41,622 nucleotides of DNA. It comes from Bryobacteraceae bacterium. GTDB taxonomy: Bacteria > Acidobacteriota > Terriglobia > Bryobacterales > Bryobacteraceae. The stretch lies in contig JASIAM010000279.1 in the NCBI GenBank assembly GCA_030041985.1, positions 1 to 41,622 of the forward strand, written 5' to 3'. The notes under the pieces are model-generated. The model ran no database searches, was not told where the DNA came from, and saw nothing but the letters and a program-made list of their open reading frames with translations. A program made the translations under genes and the position numbers. How positions within the stretch are numbered: position 1 is the first letter of the stretch; each line of letters opens with the position of its first letter. Shown here in pieces: positions 1 to 8,423 of this stretch.

Positions 1-1
1 C

Positions 2-208
2 TCCGCGCCGGCCATCAATCTCGATCAATCGCTGTACGCTTCGGCTCCTTTGCCCCAAACCAAGCGGCTCATGCTTAAGGATGAGGACCTCTGCGTCCAT
101 TGCGGCCTGTGCGCGGAACGCTGCCCCACCGCCGCCTGGGATATGCAGAAGTTCGAACTCCAAATTCCATACGCAGGAAGGCCAGTGCTTGCCACAGTCA
201 CTCAGTGA
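2..208 (+). CDS. 4Fe-4S ferredoxin-type C-terminus (5' truncated)
   Basis: Open from the window edge to a TGA at 206-208, giving the last 68 residues of a protein. It holds one 4Fe-4S signature, DLCVHCGLCAERCP (Cys-x2-Cys-x2-Cys-x3-Cys-Pro), so it probably carries or receives electrons at low potential. It overlaps korA by 20 nt (189-208), which points to translational coupling. Clusters of this kind often place a FAD-dependent, GltD-like oxidoreductase with a C-terminal ferredoxin domain in front of korAB, and that is my best guess for the missing part. The enzyme identity cannot be read from this fragment; the ferredoxin domain is certain. Confidence 0.8.
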   Translation, partial: SAPAINLDQSLYASAPLPQTKRLMLKDEDLCVHCGLCAERCPTAAWDMQKFELQIPYAGRPVLATVTQ

Positions 209-2051
209 ACCCGTCGTTTCCACCCCCGCGCGCCCTGCGGTGCGCGTGAACGATTTTGCTTTCAAATTAGCCAACGTCAACGGAACCGGTTCTGCCAGCG
301 CCAATGGCTTGCTTATGCAGGCCATTTTCCGTATGGGCATCCCCGTTTCCGGCAAGAACCTGTTCCCCTCGAACATTCAGGGCTTGCCCACCTGGTACGA
401 GATCCGCGTCAATAAGGACGGCCACACCGCCCGCGCGCTCGATTACGACCTCATGGTAGCCATGAACGGCCAGACCTACGGCCGCGATATCTATGAGGTA
501 CGCGAGGGCGGCTATCTGCTCTACGATTCCACCTGGCCGCTCGACCCCGCTTTGCGCCGCGACGATATCACGACCCTCGGCGTGCCACTGGCCCAAATGT
601 GCAACCAGCACTTCCGCGAGCCGCGTGAGCGCATTCTCATGAAGAATATCGCCTACGCCGGTTCGCTGGTGGCCCTGTTGAACGTCGATATGGACATAGT
701 CGAAACTCTCCTTGACGAAAAATTCGCCGGGAAAAAGGCTCTGCGCGAATCCAACCGGCGCGCGCTGCGGCTCGGCCTCGATTACGCCAAGGAACACTTC
801 GAGCCGCTCCCCTTCCGCCTGGAGCGCATGGACGCCAACCGCGACAAGATTCTCATCGATGGCAACACCGCCACGGCGCTCGGCTGCGTCTACGCCGGCT
901 GCACCGTGGCGGCGTGGTATCCCATTACACCCTCCACTTCGGTAATGGACGCCTTCAAAGACTTCTGCGAGAAGTACCGCCGCGATCCGGAAACCGGCCG
1001 TAACAACTACGCCATTATCCAAGCCGAAGACGAACTGGCGGCCATTGGCATGGTGATCGGCGCTTCCTGGGCTGGCGCGCGTGCCTTCACTTCCACTGCC
1101 GGCCCCGGCATCTCCTTGATGAACGAATTGCTGGGCCTGGCTTATTACACAGAAATCCCGGCCGTGGTCATGGACATCCAGCGAGTCGGCCCCTCCACCG
1201 GCATGCCCACGCGCACCCAGCAGGGCGACTTATTCGAATGCGCCTACGCCTCTCACGGCGACACCAAACATATTCTTCTTTTCCCGGCCAATCCACATGA
1301 GTGTTTCGAATTCGCGGTGAAAGCCTTCGACTTGGCCGAGCGCTTCCAAACGCCCGTGTTTATGATGTCCGACTTGGATATCGGCATGAACGACTGGGTG
1401 GTGCCGCGCCTCACCTGGGATGATTCCTACCGACCCGACCGCGGCCGCGTCTTGAGCCTGGAAGAGATTCAGCAGCTTTCTCACTTCCAGCGCTACAACA
1501 ACGAAGACGAAAATTTTGTGGCCGCGCGCACTCTGCCCGGCGTAGATCCGAAAGCTGCTTACTTCACCCGCGGCTCCGGCCACGCCAAAACGGGAGCCTA
1601 CACCGAGATCCCCGATGAGTACCAGGAAGTGGTGGACCGGCTGGCGCGCAAGCACAAAGCGGCGGCGCAGTTCGTCCCGGCGCCTGTGATTACCCCCAGT
1701 CCCCAGTCCCCGGCCGCTATCGGTCTCATCACTCTCGGCGGCTGCGATCAGGCGGTACGCGAAGCCGCGGCTCTGCTTCCCGAATACGGCGTGTTCGCCG
1801 ACGTGCTGCGTGTGCGGGGGTTCCCATTTGATCCTAGTGTCGAAGCATTCATCGCGGAGCACGAAGTCTCGTTTGTGATCGAGCAGAACCGCGACGGGCA
1901 ACTCCGCTCTTTGCTCATCCTCGAAACCGGGGCGCCTAAAGAAAAGTTGCGGCCGCTCTTGATCTACGGCGGTTTCCCCTTGAGCGCCCGCCACGTCATC
2001 GAAGGAATTACCAGTCAGTTAGGAGAAAACATTCTTGCCTTCCATCACTAA
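189..2051 (+). CDS. korA: 2-oxoacid:ferredoxin oxidoreductase, alpha subunit (gamma-alpha fusion)
   Basis: Catalytic subunit of a CoA-dependent 2-oxoacid:ferredoxin oxidoreductase of the 2-oxoglutarate/pyruvate type, cytoplasmic. About 620 residues. The first ~190 residues are the gamma-type domain (NGTGSASANGLL, then GLPTWYEIRVN). The alpha domain that binds the TPP pyrimidine ring follows, with YPITPSTSVMDAF, TSTAGPGISLMNE and the GPSTGMPTRTQQGD segment, then a C-terminal transketolase-like domain. I chose TTG at 189 because AGGAAGG lies 7 nt upstream and it overlaps the end of the ferredoxin-type gene; the ATG at 81 would add a nonconserved stretch inside that gene. korB starts 17 nt before this gene ends. 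The exact 2-oxoacid cannot be told from sequence. Confidence 0.93.
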   Translation: MPQSLSEPVVSTPARPAVRVNDFAFKLANVNGTGSASANGLLMQAIFRMGIPVSGKNLFPSNIQGLPTWYEIRVNKDGHTARALDYDLMVAMNGQTYGRDIYEVREGGYLLYDSTWPLDPALRRDDITTLGVPLAQMCNQHFREPRERILMKNIAYAGSLVALLNVDMDIVETLLDEKFAGKKALRESNRRALRLGLDYAKEHFEPLPFRLERMDANRDKILIDGNTATALGCVYAGCTVAAWYPITPSTSVMDAFKDFCEKYRRDPETGRNNYAIIQAEDELAAIGMVIGASWAGARAFTSTAGPGISLMNELLGLAYYTEIPAVVMDIQRVGPSTGMPTRTQQGDLFECAYASHGDTKHILLFPANPHECFEFAVKAFDLAERFQTPVFMMSDLDIGMNDWVVPRLTWDDSYRPDRGRVLSLEEIQQLSHFQRYNNEDENFVAARTLPGVDPKAAYFTRGSGHAKTGAYTEIPDEYQEVVDRLARKHKAAAQFVPAPVITPSPQSPAAIGLITLGGCDQAVREAAALLPEYGVFADVLRVRGFPFDPSVEAFIAEHEVSFVIEQNRDGQLRSLLILETGAPKEKLRPLLIYGGFPLSARHVIEGITSQLGENILAFHH

Positions 2052-3090
2052 GCCGGTCGCCGTTCATCCCAGCCTGCGGCGCAACGAGGTCGGGCTAACC
2101 GTTCGCGATTACGAAGGCTCCATGTCCACGCTGTGCGCCGGTTGCGGTCACGATTCCATCACCGCCGCGCTGATTCGCGCCATTTGGGAATTGGCCATTC
2201 CGCCGCACATGATCGCCAAGATCAGCGGTATCGGATGCTCCTCGAAAACACCTACCTATTTCGTCAGTGGCGGGCATGGTTTCAACGCAGCCCATGGCCG
2301 CATGCCGCCAATCGCTACCGGGGCCAATGCCGCCAATCGCGAACTCACCTACATCGGCATTTCCGGTGATGGCGATTCGCTCTCCATCGGCCTCGGACAT
2401 CTGTGCCACGCCATCCGCCGCAATGTGCGCATACTTTATGTGATCGAGAACAACGGTGTCTACGGTTTGACCAAGGGCCAGTTCTCCGCTTCCGCCGATG
2501 TGGGATCCAAAAGCAAACGCAAGGAGCCCAACCACATGGCGCCCATTGATCCGGTGGCGCTGGGCCTGAGCCTTGGTGCAACTTTTATCGCGCGCAGCTT
2601 TTCGGGAGACAAAGACCAGCTTGTTCCCATCCTCAAGGCCGGTATGAAACATAGCGGCTTCGCCTTGGTGGATGTGCTTTCGCCTTGCGTAACCTTTAAC
2701 GATCACGAAGGTTCCACCAAGAGTTATCTGCACGTCCGCCAGCAGGCCCGTGCCGCTACGGAAACTGACTTTGTCGAACCGACCTCGGAAATTCTGGCCA
2801 GCATCGGCACCAACGGCGCAGTGCACGTGACCATGCACGATGGCAGCATCGTGGCCTTCAAGGGTGTCCCACCCGACTACGATCCGCGAGACCGCGAGCG
2901 CGTCTACGCCTATCTGCACGAGCACCAGGCGAAAGGCGAGATCGTAACGGGCTTGCTGTATATTGATGAAACCGCCGCCGATCTGCACGACCTAAGCCAG
3001 ACTCCCGACGAAGCACTCATCAAGTTGCCGTTCGAGAAACTCTGCCCTGGCTCCGCGAAACTGGAGGAGCTACAAGAAGATTTCCGGTAA
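2035..3090 (+). CDS. korB: 2-oxoacid:ferredoxin oxidoreductase, beta (TPP-binding) subunit
   Basis: TPP-binding partner of KorA, 351 residues, the usual length for KorB. Visible signatures are CAGCGHDSI near the N-terminus (a cluster/TPP-associated Cys region), GIGCSSKTP, the diphosphate-Mg loop GDGDSLSIG with ENNGVYGLTKGQ after it, and a later SPCVTFNDHEGSTKSY segment. It starts with TTG preceded by TTAGGAGAAAA, overlapping korA by 17 nt, so the two subunits should be made together. The protein oxidatively decarboxylates a 2-oxoacid and passes electrons through its Fe-S cluster to ferredoxin. The ferredoxin-NADP reductase gene at 21.5 kb could use the same ferredoxin pool (inference). Confidence 0.94.
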   Translation: MPSITKPVAVHPSLRRNEVGLTVRDYEGSMSTLCAGCGHDSITAALIRAIWELAIPPHMIAKISGIGCSSKTPTYFVSGGHGFNAAHGRMPPIATGANAANRELTYIGISGDGDSLSIGLGHLCHAIRRNVRILYVIENNGVYGLTKGQFSASADVGSKSKRKEPNHMAPIDPVALGLSLGATFIARSFSGDKDQLVPILKAGMKHSGFALVDVLSPCVTFNDHEGSTKSYLHVRQQARAATETDFVEPTSEILASIGTNGAVHVTMHDGSIVAFKGVPPDYDPRDRERVYAYLHEHQAKGEIVTGLLYIDETAADLHDLSQTPDEALIKLPFEKLCPGSAKLEELQEDFR

Positions 3091-3104
3091 CTCACGCGGA
3101 TCGG

Positions 3105-4505
3105 CTACTCCCGCTGCCACGGCTTGATCCCGATCCCCATGTGCAGCCGAATGCTGTAAATCATTACTGGACCGCGGTCGCGATTGTAGGCCGGATCGGT
3201 GTCGCGCTGGAGATCGAAAGTGGCATAGAGGCCGGGGACAACACGAGCGGAGTAGAAGCTTTCCCATACGTATTCGGGAGCGTAGTTCAGCCGTCCATCG
3301 CCGATCAGAAAATCAAGTCCGCCCTCGGCAAGATACTGGCGGTGAACCGCAGATAAGCCGCCGGCGGTGAACGAGGTGCCCACTACATCGAACCTCCGAT
3401 GCCATCGCGTGGCCTTGACGGAGACGCCGCCGCCGGCCAGCCGGTCAATGGCGGTGAAGGCGAAACTTTGCGTTTTGCCATCGTTCCAGCCCAGGCGCGC
3501 GAAGATGCCGACATCGGAATTGATCGCCTGATCGAAGCTGATGCCTGTGCCGTATTTGAGCGTGCCGACACGATCGGTAAGAGAGATGTTGGGAGTGGTT
3601 CCGGTCGCTGCCGCCAACTGCAGCGCCTGTCCATAATTTCCCCCCTGTTCACGATTCGCGTATTCCATGATGCGAATCGCGCCGGCCCGGTTATGCCACG
3701 CGTAGCGCCGCTCCTCTTCCCAGACCTGTCCGTGGTCGCGGAACAAGCGCCGGTCGAATTGCTGGCCATTGGCGACCTTCGGCTCGGCTGCAATTCCGTA
3801 GCGGAACGACCAGTTGCGCGTGTGAAACTCCTGCACGATGCCCCAGGTGTAGCCGCGCGTATCAGCCGGATAATCCCAAGCGCCGTTGTACATCACGCCC
3901 CAGGCCATGAATTGCGTCCGCGGATCGTGGGTGTAATTGTTGTTGTCGAAGTAATCGGTCAGGGTGAAACGCCCGGCGTAGACGGAATAGCGGGTCATGG
4001 GCCGTTCGCCGGCGAGCTGATTTTCGTCACTCTCCTGGCGCTCTTTCTCCGAGCCGAATCCAAAATCATGCTGAATGAGCAGGCGCGCGACATATGGCTT
4101 GGGCGTGGCGCTGGCAACGCGCGGGATTTCTCCGTTAGGTTGATCGGCGATGCCGTTCACGCCGCTGAATCCTTTCCCGCCCGCGATCTCCGGATCGAAA
4201 ATCAGAAACGTATCCTGCTCCAGGCGGGCTGTGAAAAACAGCGTCGTGGTAAGCGATACATCGCGCTCGGGAGTGTCCTGCAGGCTGAGGGGGCCCTCGT
4301 AGGGAGAAGCAAACGTCCCGTGATAATCGCCAATCGAGGTGGCTTGAAAATAAAGATTCCAGCGCTCCGATTCGGTTTCCTCAAGAGAAGGTGCGTCGTT
4401 CGAAGCAGGAGTGTCAGTGGCAGGAGCAGAGGAAGCCTGGGCAGTGACTCGCAGTGACAATAACAGGAGCACCCGGCCGGCACGTAGTGTGTTTGAAAGT
4501 TTCAT
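3105..4505 (-). CDS. OprB-like carbohydrate-type outer-membrane porin
   Basis: A 466-residue exported protein with an N-terminal Sec signal peptide (hydrophobic stretch around residues 8-22, Ala-rich end) and a low-complexity linker. The rest reads as an outer-membrane beta-barrel: alternating aromatic/polar strands such as NLYFQATSIGDYHG, YSVYAGRFTLTDYFDNN and RGYTWGIVQEFH, ending in a short strand before WQRE. The strand order and the YFDNN...DPRTQFMAWG segment fit the OprB/carbohydrate-selective porin superfamily. It converges with korB, 14 bp apart. It is divergent from the metal regulator at 4684, so the shared 178-bp region could couple their expression, though the regulator operator points toward the regulator. 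Substrate unknown. Confidence 0.82.
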   Translation of the reverse strand: MKLSNTLRAGRVLLLLSLRVTAQASSAPATDTPASNDAPSLEETESERWNLYFQATSIGDYHGTFASPYEGPLSLQDTPERDVSLTTTLFFTARLEQDTFLIFDPEIAGGKGFSGVNGIADQPNGEIPRVASATPKPYVARLLIQHDFGFGSEKERQESDENQLAGERPMTRYSVYAGRFTLTDYFDNNNYTHDPRTQFMAWGVMYNGAWDYPADTRGYTWGIVQEFHTRNWSFRYGIAAEPKVANGQQFDRRLFRDHGQVWEEERRYAWHNRAGAIRIMEYANREQGGNYGQALQLAAATGTTPNISLTDRVGTLKYGTGISFDQAINSDVGIFARLGWNDGKTQSFAFTAIDRLAGGGVSVKATRWHRRFDVVGTSFTAGGLSAVHRQYLAEGGLDFLIGDGRLNYAPEYVWESFYSARVVPGLYATFDLQRDTDPAYNRDRGPVMIYSIRLHMGIGIKPWQRE

Positions 4506-4614
4506 TTTGGTTACACAGTCCGCGCCAGCGACTATTGCCGTCGGTCAGCGTGCTCCCCACAGTCAGGGCCTCCTTTCTGCCGGAATTTGAAGGGCGAAAC
4601 TCCTTCGCCATTCA

Positions 4615-4643
4615 TTGACAGCATATACCGCCTGGGGTATGCT
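4615..4643 (+). promoter_or_regulatory. Promoter with embedded CsoR/RcnR-family operator
   Basis: TTGACA (4615-4620) and TATGCT (4638-4643) are separated by 17 bp, a good sigma-70 type promoter. The spacer contains ATACCGCCTGGGGTAT (4625-4640), an inverted repeat ATACC-N6-GGTAT with a G/C-rich centre. This resembles operators of the CsoR/CstR/RcnR/FrmR family. The regulator gene starts 41 nt downstream, so autorepression by blocking polymerase is the simplest reading (inference). The site is seen directly; binding is not shown. Confidence 0.78.
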
Positions 4644-4683
4644 TGTAAAGCGTTTTCTGCAATTATTTTTGGCGAAACAAACT

Positions 4684-4962
4684 ATGCCTCACACAGCGAT
4701 GGAGAAAAAAAAGCTGCTGAACCGGATCCACCGGATCATGGGACAAGTGGCAGCGATTGAGAAAGCTTTGGATCAGGAAGCGGAGTGTTCCGATATTCTT
4801 CACAACATATCGGCGTGCCGCGGCGCTATGGACGCGCTCATGGCCGAGGTAATTGAGGGTCACATTCGTTATCACATTCTAGGCGAGGAGGGCAGAGTTA
4901 CGGATGAGCAAGCGCGCGCCGCTGATGACTTGGTGAGCGCCCTGCGATCCTATCTCAGGTGA
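4684..4962 (+). CDS. RcnR/FrmR-type metal- or formaldehyde-sensing repressor
   Basis: A 92-residue all-helical repressor of the CsoR/RcnR/FrmR (DUF156) family: EKKKLLNRIHRIMGQV, then AECSDILHNISACRGAMDALMAEVIEGHI. Starting at ATG 4684 the ligand positions are His3, Cys35, His60 and His64, with Glu34. This is the set used by Escherichia coli RcnR for Ni/Co; FrmR keeps Cys35 and His60 but has no His3. The longer reading frame from 4615 would destroy the His3 register and run through the promoter, so 4684 is preferred. The gene lies behind an operator-containing promoter and 18 bp before a PstS-like gene, with which it is probably co-transcribed. No RcnA-like or CopA-like exporter is in the window, so the effector is uncertain. 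Confidence 0.88.
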   Translation: MPHTAMEKKKLLNRIHRIMGQVAAIEKALDQEAECSDILHNISACRGAMDALMAEVIEGHIRYHILGEEGRVTDEQARAADDLVSALRSYLR

Positions 4963-4980
4963 CCCAGAGCGGAAGCTACA

Positions 4981-6459
4981 ATGAGGGTGATGAATTTCCG
5001 TCCCGGCAAATCACTGCTCGTCCTCGCTTGCTGCTTGCTGGCCGGCACATATCTTCCAAGTGGCCGGAGCTTTGCGTCTCCCGCAACCGACAGCGTAGCC
5101 AAACGGCTTTATGTAGAACCGTTCCAAACCAAAGAGGACGCGGCAAAACTGCGCGACGATGTAACGGCCGAACTTCGCAAGGTGAGTTCTGTCTCGCTGG
5201 TGGCTGACGCATCCAATGCAGACTTGATCCTGGGCGGCGGAGGAGAGATCTGGATCAGGGGGTACCACAGTTTTAGTCCCCGATCTCATATGAAGTTACC
5301 GACCAATGGCACACCGATTTATGGGGGCTTCTTATCAGTCGAGCTGAAAGATAAACGAGGAGTGACTCTCTGGTCTTACCTGGTGACACCCGGCACAGCA
5401 TCCGGCGATGTTTCGAAGGATCTTTCCAAGCAAATCGCGAAACGTCTTGCCGAGGCGCTGAATCACGTGGAAACACCCACCGCGGTGTCTCCACAGCAGC
5501 AACCCACGGTGTCACTCAGCGCAGCCGGGGCGACGTTTCCTTATCCCGTTTATCAGAAATGGTTCACCAATTTTCAAGTGGATCAGCCGGGCACGCTGAT
5601 CAGCTATGACGCGATGGGCTCGGAAGCGGGCATTCGTAAGCTACTGGCGGGAGGCGCCGATTTCGGAGCCTCGGACAGCCCGGAGGTGATTCATCAACTC
5701 GCTCCTGCCGCAGAAAGCAACTACCTGCTATTTCCTTCTGTGGCCGGGGCGGTGGTTCCTATTGTCAACCTGCCCGGTGTCTCGGAAGATATCGCCTTCA
5801 CGCCAGAAGCGCTGGCGGGCATCTATCTCGGAAAGATCACCAAGTGGAACGACCCCATTCTGGTTCGGACGAATCGTGGTGTGCACCTGCCCGATTTGGA
5901 CATCGTGGTGGTCCATCGTTCCGATGGGAGCGGCACAAGCTGGGCTTGGACGAGTTACTTGTCGAAGACAAGCCCGGAGTGGAAGAGCGCGGGCGGCGCC
6001 AGCATGGATCCTAAGTGGCCAACCGGACGCGGGGCCACCGGGAATGAAGGTGTCGGCAAGCTGGTCAGGGAACTGGGCGGTTCGATTGGTTACGTAGAGT
6101 TTATCTACGCGTTGCAGAATCACCTCACTTACGGCAAGGTACGGAATCAGAATGGCGAATTTGTGGGAGCCAGTCTGGAGAGCATCGCGGCGGCGGTAGA
6201 TCACTATTCGAAGGAGCTTCGTGAGAATGTGCAAGCATCGCTAGTGGATGCGCCTGGAGAAGGCGCGTATCCGATCGCTTCGTTCACCTGGATCGCCGTT
6301 CCGGTCCACATCGCGGATGACAACAAGCGGCATGCGATTGCGGCGTTTCTTCACTGGATGCTCGGCCCCGGCCAGCGCCAGGCCGCTGCGTTGGGCTATC
6401 TCGCACTTCCCAGAGAGATTGTGGCGAAAGAAGAAGAAGCTATCGCCAGGATTCACTGA
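4981..6459 (+). CDS. PstS-like phosphate-binding protein with extra N-terminal domain
   Basis: 492 residues, exported (hydrophobic signal about residues 10-22; a Cys pair inside it could be a nonstandard lipobox). From about residue 175 it is a PstS-type periplasmic binding protein: LSAAGATFPYPVYQKWF, YDAMGSEAGI, DFGASDSP, VVHRSDGSGTSW and GNEGVGKLV are the usual phosphate-contact segments, and GSIGYVEFIYA follows. Residues ~40-165 form a separate domain (RLYVEPFQT ... ADLILGGGGE ... LSVELKDKRGVTLWSY) that ordinary PstS (about 320-350 residues) lacks and that I cannot assign to a family. No pstC, pstA or pstB is nearby, so it may scavenge or sense rather than feed a local transporter. It sits 18 bp after the metal-type regulator. 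Confidence 0.85.
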   Translation: MRVMNFRPGKSLLVLACCLLAGTYLPSGRSFASPATDSVAKRLYVEPFQTKEDAAKLRDDVTAELRKVSSVSLVADASNADLILGGGGEIWIRGYHSFSPRSHMKLPTNGTPIYGGFLSVELKDKRGVTLWSYLVTPGTASGDVSKDLSKQIAKRLAEALNHVETPTAVSPQQQPTVSLSAAGATFPYPVYQKWFTNFQVDQPGTLISYDAMGSEAGIRKLLAGGADFGASDSPEVIHQLAPAAESNYLLFPSVAGAVVPIVNLPGVSEDIAFTPEALAGIYLGKITKWNDPILVRTNRGVHLPDLDIVVVHRSDGSGTSWAWTSYLSKTSPEWKSAGGASMDPKWPTGRGATGNEGVGKLVRELGGSIGYVEFIYALQNHLTYGKVRNQNGEFVGASLESIAAAVDHYSKELRENVQASLVDAPGEGAYPIASFTWIAVPVHIADDNKRHAIAAFLHWMLGPGQRQAAALGYLALPREIVAKEEEAIARIH

Positions 6460-6467
6460 AGCATCTG

Positions 6468-7634
6468 ATGTATTCCTCGCGCCTTCATTGGGACGTGCGG
6501 CCCAATCGCATTGCCTGCACTCTGGCCCGCAAGCGGAGTGAAGGCATCGCCATTCTCGATTTAACCGAGTCGAATCCGACGCACGCGGGCCTTCACTATC
6601 CGCCGGAAATCCTACGCGTGTTCGATGACGAGCGTTTGCTCCGCTACGAGCCAACACCCCAGGGCATGATGGAAGCACGCGAGGTAGTGGTGGGTTACTA
6701 CGCTGCGCGGGGCATCGCCATCGAGCCGGAACGAATCCTGCTAACGGCCAGCACGAGTGAGGCATATGCGTACCTCTTCAAACTGCTGGCGGACCCGGGT
6801 GATGAAGTGCTCGTGCCCCGCCCGTCCTATCCGCTTTTTGAATTCCTCGCAAACCTGGAATCAGTCGTGGTACGTTCGTACCCATTGGTGTATTACGGTG
6901 GCTGGAGCATAAATTGGCAGGCGCTCCTGGCCGCTATTACGGAGCGGACGCGCGCAATTGTTGTGGTGAATCCCAATAATCCCACCGGATCGTTTCTGAA
7001 GAAGGACGAAGTGGAGCGCCTGGCGGCGTTGTCGTTTGAGCGGCAGATCGCGTTGATTTCCGATGAAGTGTTTTCCGATTATGCTTTCGGCGCAGATGGG
7101 GAGCGGGCCGTCACTGTCGCGGGTCTAGAGCAAGGTCTCGCATTTGCGCTCAGCGGTCTTTCGAAAGTTGCCGGCCTTCCGCAGATGAAATTGGGCTGGA
7201 TGGTAATGGCTGGGGCGAGCGAGGAGCGGCGCCGCGCGCGGGAGCGCCTGGAGTGGATTGCCGACACTTATCTCTCAGTTGGCACGCCGGTACAATGCGC
7301 GGCCGCGCGGCTACTGACAGCCGGCCGGAGTGTGCAGGAACAGATTCGAAGCCGCACGGCGGAGAACCTGCAATTCGTGCGGCGCGCCCTGGAAGGAACC
7401 AAAGTAAACCTGCTCAACGTGGAAGGCGGTTGGTATGCGACGCTGCAGATTCCGCGCGTTCGCAGCGAAGAAGAATGGACGCTGGAGCTTCTCGAGCGCG
7501 CGAATGTGCTAGTGCAACCGGGCTATTTTTACGATTTTGAAAGCGAGGCTTTTCTGGTGGCCAGCCTACTGACTGAGCCGGGTATTTTTCAGCACGGATT
7601 GCGAAAGCTCGTGGCAGTTACGACCCATGTGTAG
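6468..7634 (+). CDS. PLP-dependent aminotransferase, class I/II
   Basis: 388 residues, the normal length for a fold-type I aminotransferase. Motifs: LTASTSEAYAYLFKLL (cofactor phosphate region), VVVNPNNPTGSF, LISDEVFSDY (the Asp that pairs with the PLP ring nitrogen) and LSGLSKVAGLPQMKLGW, where the Lys of SGLSK forms the Schiff base. A C-terminal Arg for substrate carboxylate binding cannot be placed with certainty. It begins 8 bp after the PstS-like gene, so it could share that transcript, although the functions do not obviously connect. Substrate unknown; alanine/aspartate-type or aromatic are possible. Confidence 0.9.
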   Translation: MYSSRLHWDVRPNRIACTLARKRSEGIAILDLTESNPTHAGLHYPPEILRVFDDERLLRYEPTPQGMMEAREVVVGYYAARGIAIEPERILLTASTSEAYAYLFKLLADPGDEVLVPRPSYPLFEFLANLESVVVRSYPLVYYGGWSINWQALLAAITERTRAIVVVNPNNPTGSFLKKDEVERLAALSFERQIALISDEVFSDYAFGADGERAVTVAGLEQGLAFALSGLSKVAGLPQMKLGWMVMAGASEERRRARERLEWIADTYLSVGTPVQCAAARLLTAGRSVQEQIRSRTAENLQFVRRALEGTKVNLLNVEGGWYATLQIPRVRSEEEWTLELLERANVLVQPGYFYDFESEAFLVASLLTEPGIFQHGLRKLVAVTTHV

Positions 7635-7702
7635 CGTTTAAAAAGTGGTTTTAAATCGTACGCAGATTCGCCACTCTTCGCGAATCCGCGTACAATAAAA
7701 AC

Positions 7703-7945
7703 ATGGCCAAAGGTTGGGAAAGTAAGTCGGTCGAAGCATTGGCCGGCGTATTCGACGTGCGCCCAGGTGCGCTCGAACGAAACATACCCGATTCCGCCAC
7801 TCTGGATCGACTTCGTCAGAAAGAAACCATGTTGCTTTCGCGGACTCGCATCGTGACGGACTTGAAATCGGCACAAAACCCACGGTACCGGGAGCTGTTG
7901 AGCCGGATGCTGGCGGATTTGGACGTAAAATTGGCAGCTTTATAG
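7703..7945 (+). CDS. Small conserved-looking hypothetical protein
   Basis: 80 residues, no signal peptide, mostly helical and charged, beginning MAKGWESKSVE and containing LLSRTRIVTDLKSAQNPRYRELLSRMLADLDVKL. The pattern of a short GWESKSVE start and a C-terminal helix with R-x-E-LL-x-x-LADLD is one I associate with a small Acidobacteria family of unknown function. The start codon has no Shine-Dalgarno; TACAAT (7691-7696) lies 6 nt before the ATG, so the mRNA may be leaderless. The gene is convergent with the PPOX-type gene, 12 bp apart. No function can be assigned. Confidence 0.7.
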   Translation: MAKGWESKSVEALAGVFDVRPGALERNIPDSATLDRLRQKETMLLSRTRIVTDLKSAQNPRYRELLSRMLADLDVKLAAL

Positions 7946-7957
7946 CAGCGGCGAGAA

Positions 7958-8404
7958 CTAAATATTACCCCAGGATGTGATTCGCTCAGGTGTGATGCGA
8001 ATGACAGCCGCATCATCTGCGAGCATGCCGCGCGCATACTGCACGTACTTGGCTCTTAATTTACGAATGGCCCTAGCCTGCTCCTTACGTGCTGACTCGG
8101 GAAGTAGCTTGGCGTTCCCTCGTATCAAGACATACCAGAGTTGCATCCAGTCCTCGTCGTAGTTATCGACTAGAAGCGCTACGCGCGGTATGGCCTGAAT
8201 GTTGCGCAAACGCGCGAGCCGTTCGGTAGGAACGCGCTTCGGTTTGTGGTCTATCGCTGTATAGAACCGCTTGCCGTCATATGCAAAACAGACGGGCACG
8301 AGGTGCGGCAGGCCTTGGGCGTCCAGTGTCGCAAGCCGGGCGACTCGGGCCTCTTTGAGGATTTTGCGAACTGCAGCGGAAATGTTTTGCGGTTTACCAG
8401 GCAT
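7958..8404 (-). CDS. PPOX-class flavin/F420-dependent protein (Rv0121-like)
   Basis: 148 residues of the pyridoxamine-5'-phosphate oxidase-like split-barrel fold. VARLATLDAQGLPHLVPVCFAYDGKRFYTAID and RNIQAIPRVALLVDNYDEDWMQLWYVLIRG are typical of the 'PPOX class probable F420-dependent enzyme' group (TIGR03668-type). Proteins of this fold bind FMN or F420 as dimers and reduce various substrates. It is the last gene of an apparent three-gene minus-strand operon, starting 19 nt after the end of an LLM-class oxidoreductase, which also often uses F420. The cofactor actually used is not determined by the sequence. Confidence 0.87.
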   Translation of the reverse strand: MPGKPQNISAAVRKILKEARVARLATLDAQGLPHLVPVCFAYDGKRFYTAIDHKPKRVPTERLARLRNIQAIPRVALLVDNYDEDWMQLWYVLIRGNAKLLPESARKEQARAIRKLRAKYVQYARGMLADDAAVIRITPERITSWGNI

Positions 8405-8423
8405 GCGGGACCGCTTGCGCCAG

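Noticed and set aside
81-188. Upstream ATG for korA at position 81
   Set aside because: The added residues are Pro/Ala-rich, lie within the ferredoxin-type gene in another frame, and TTG 189 has a good ribosome site.
267-1022. Long antisense open frame (251 codons) inside korA
   Set aside because: Codons are the complement of a conserved enzyme in GC-rich DNA; no recognisable motifs and no ribosome site.
3399-4457. 352-codon plus-strand frame opposite the porin gene
   Set aside because: Minus strand has a signal peptide and barrel-type sequence; the plus frame has no ribosome site or motif.
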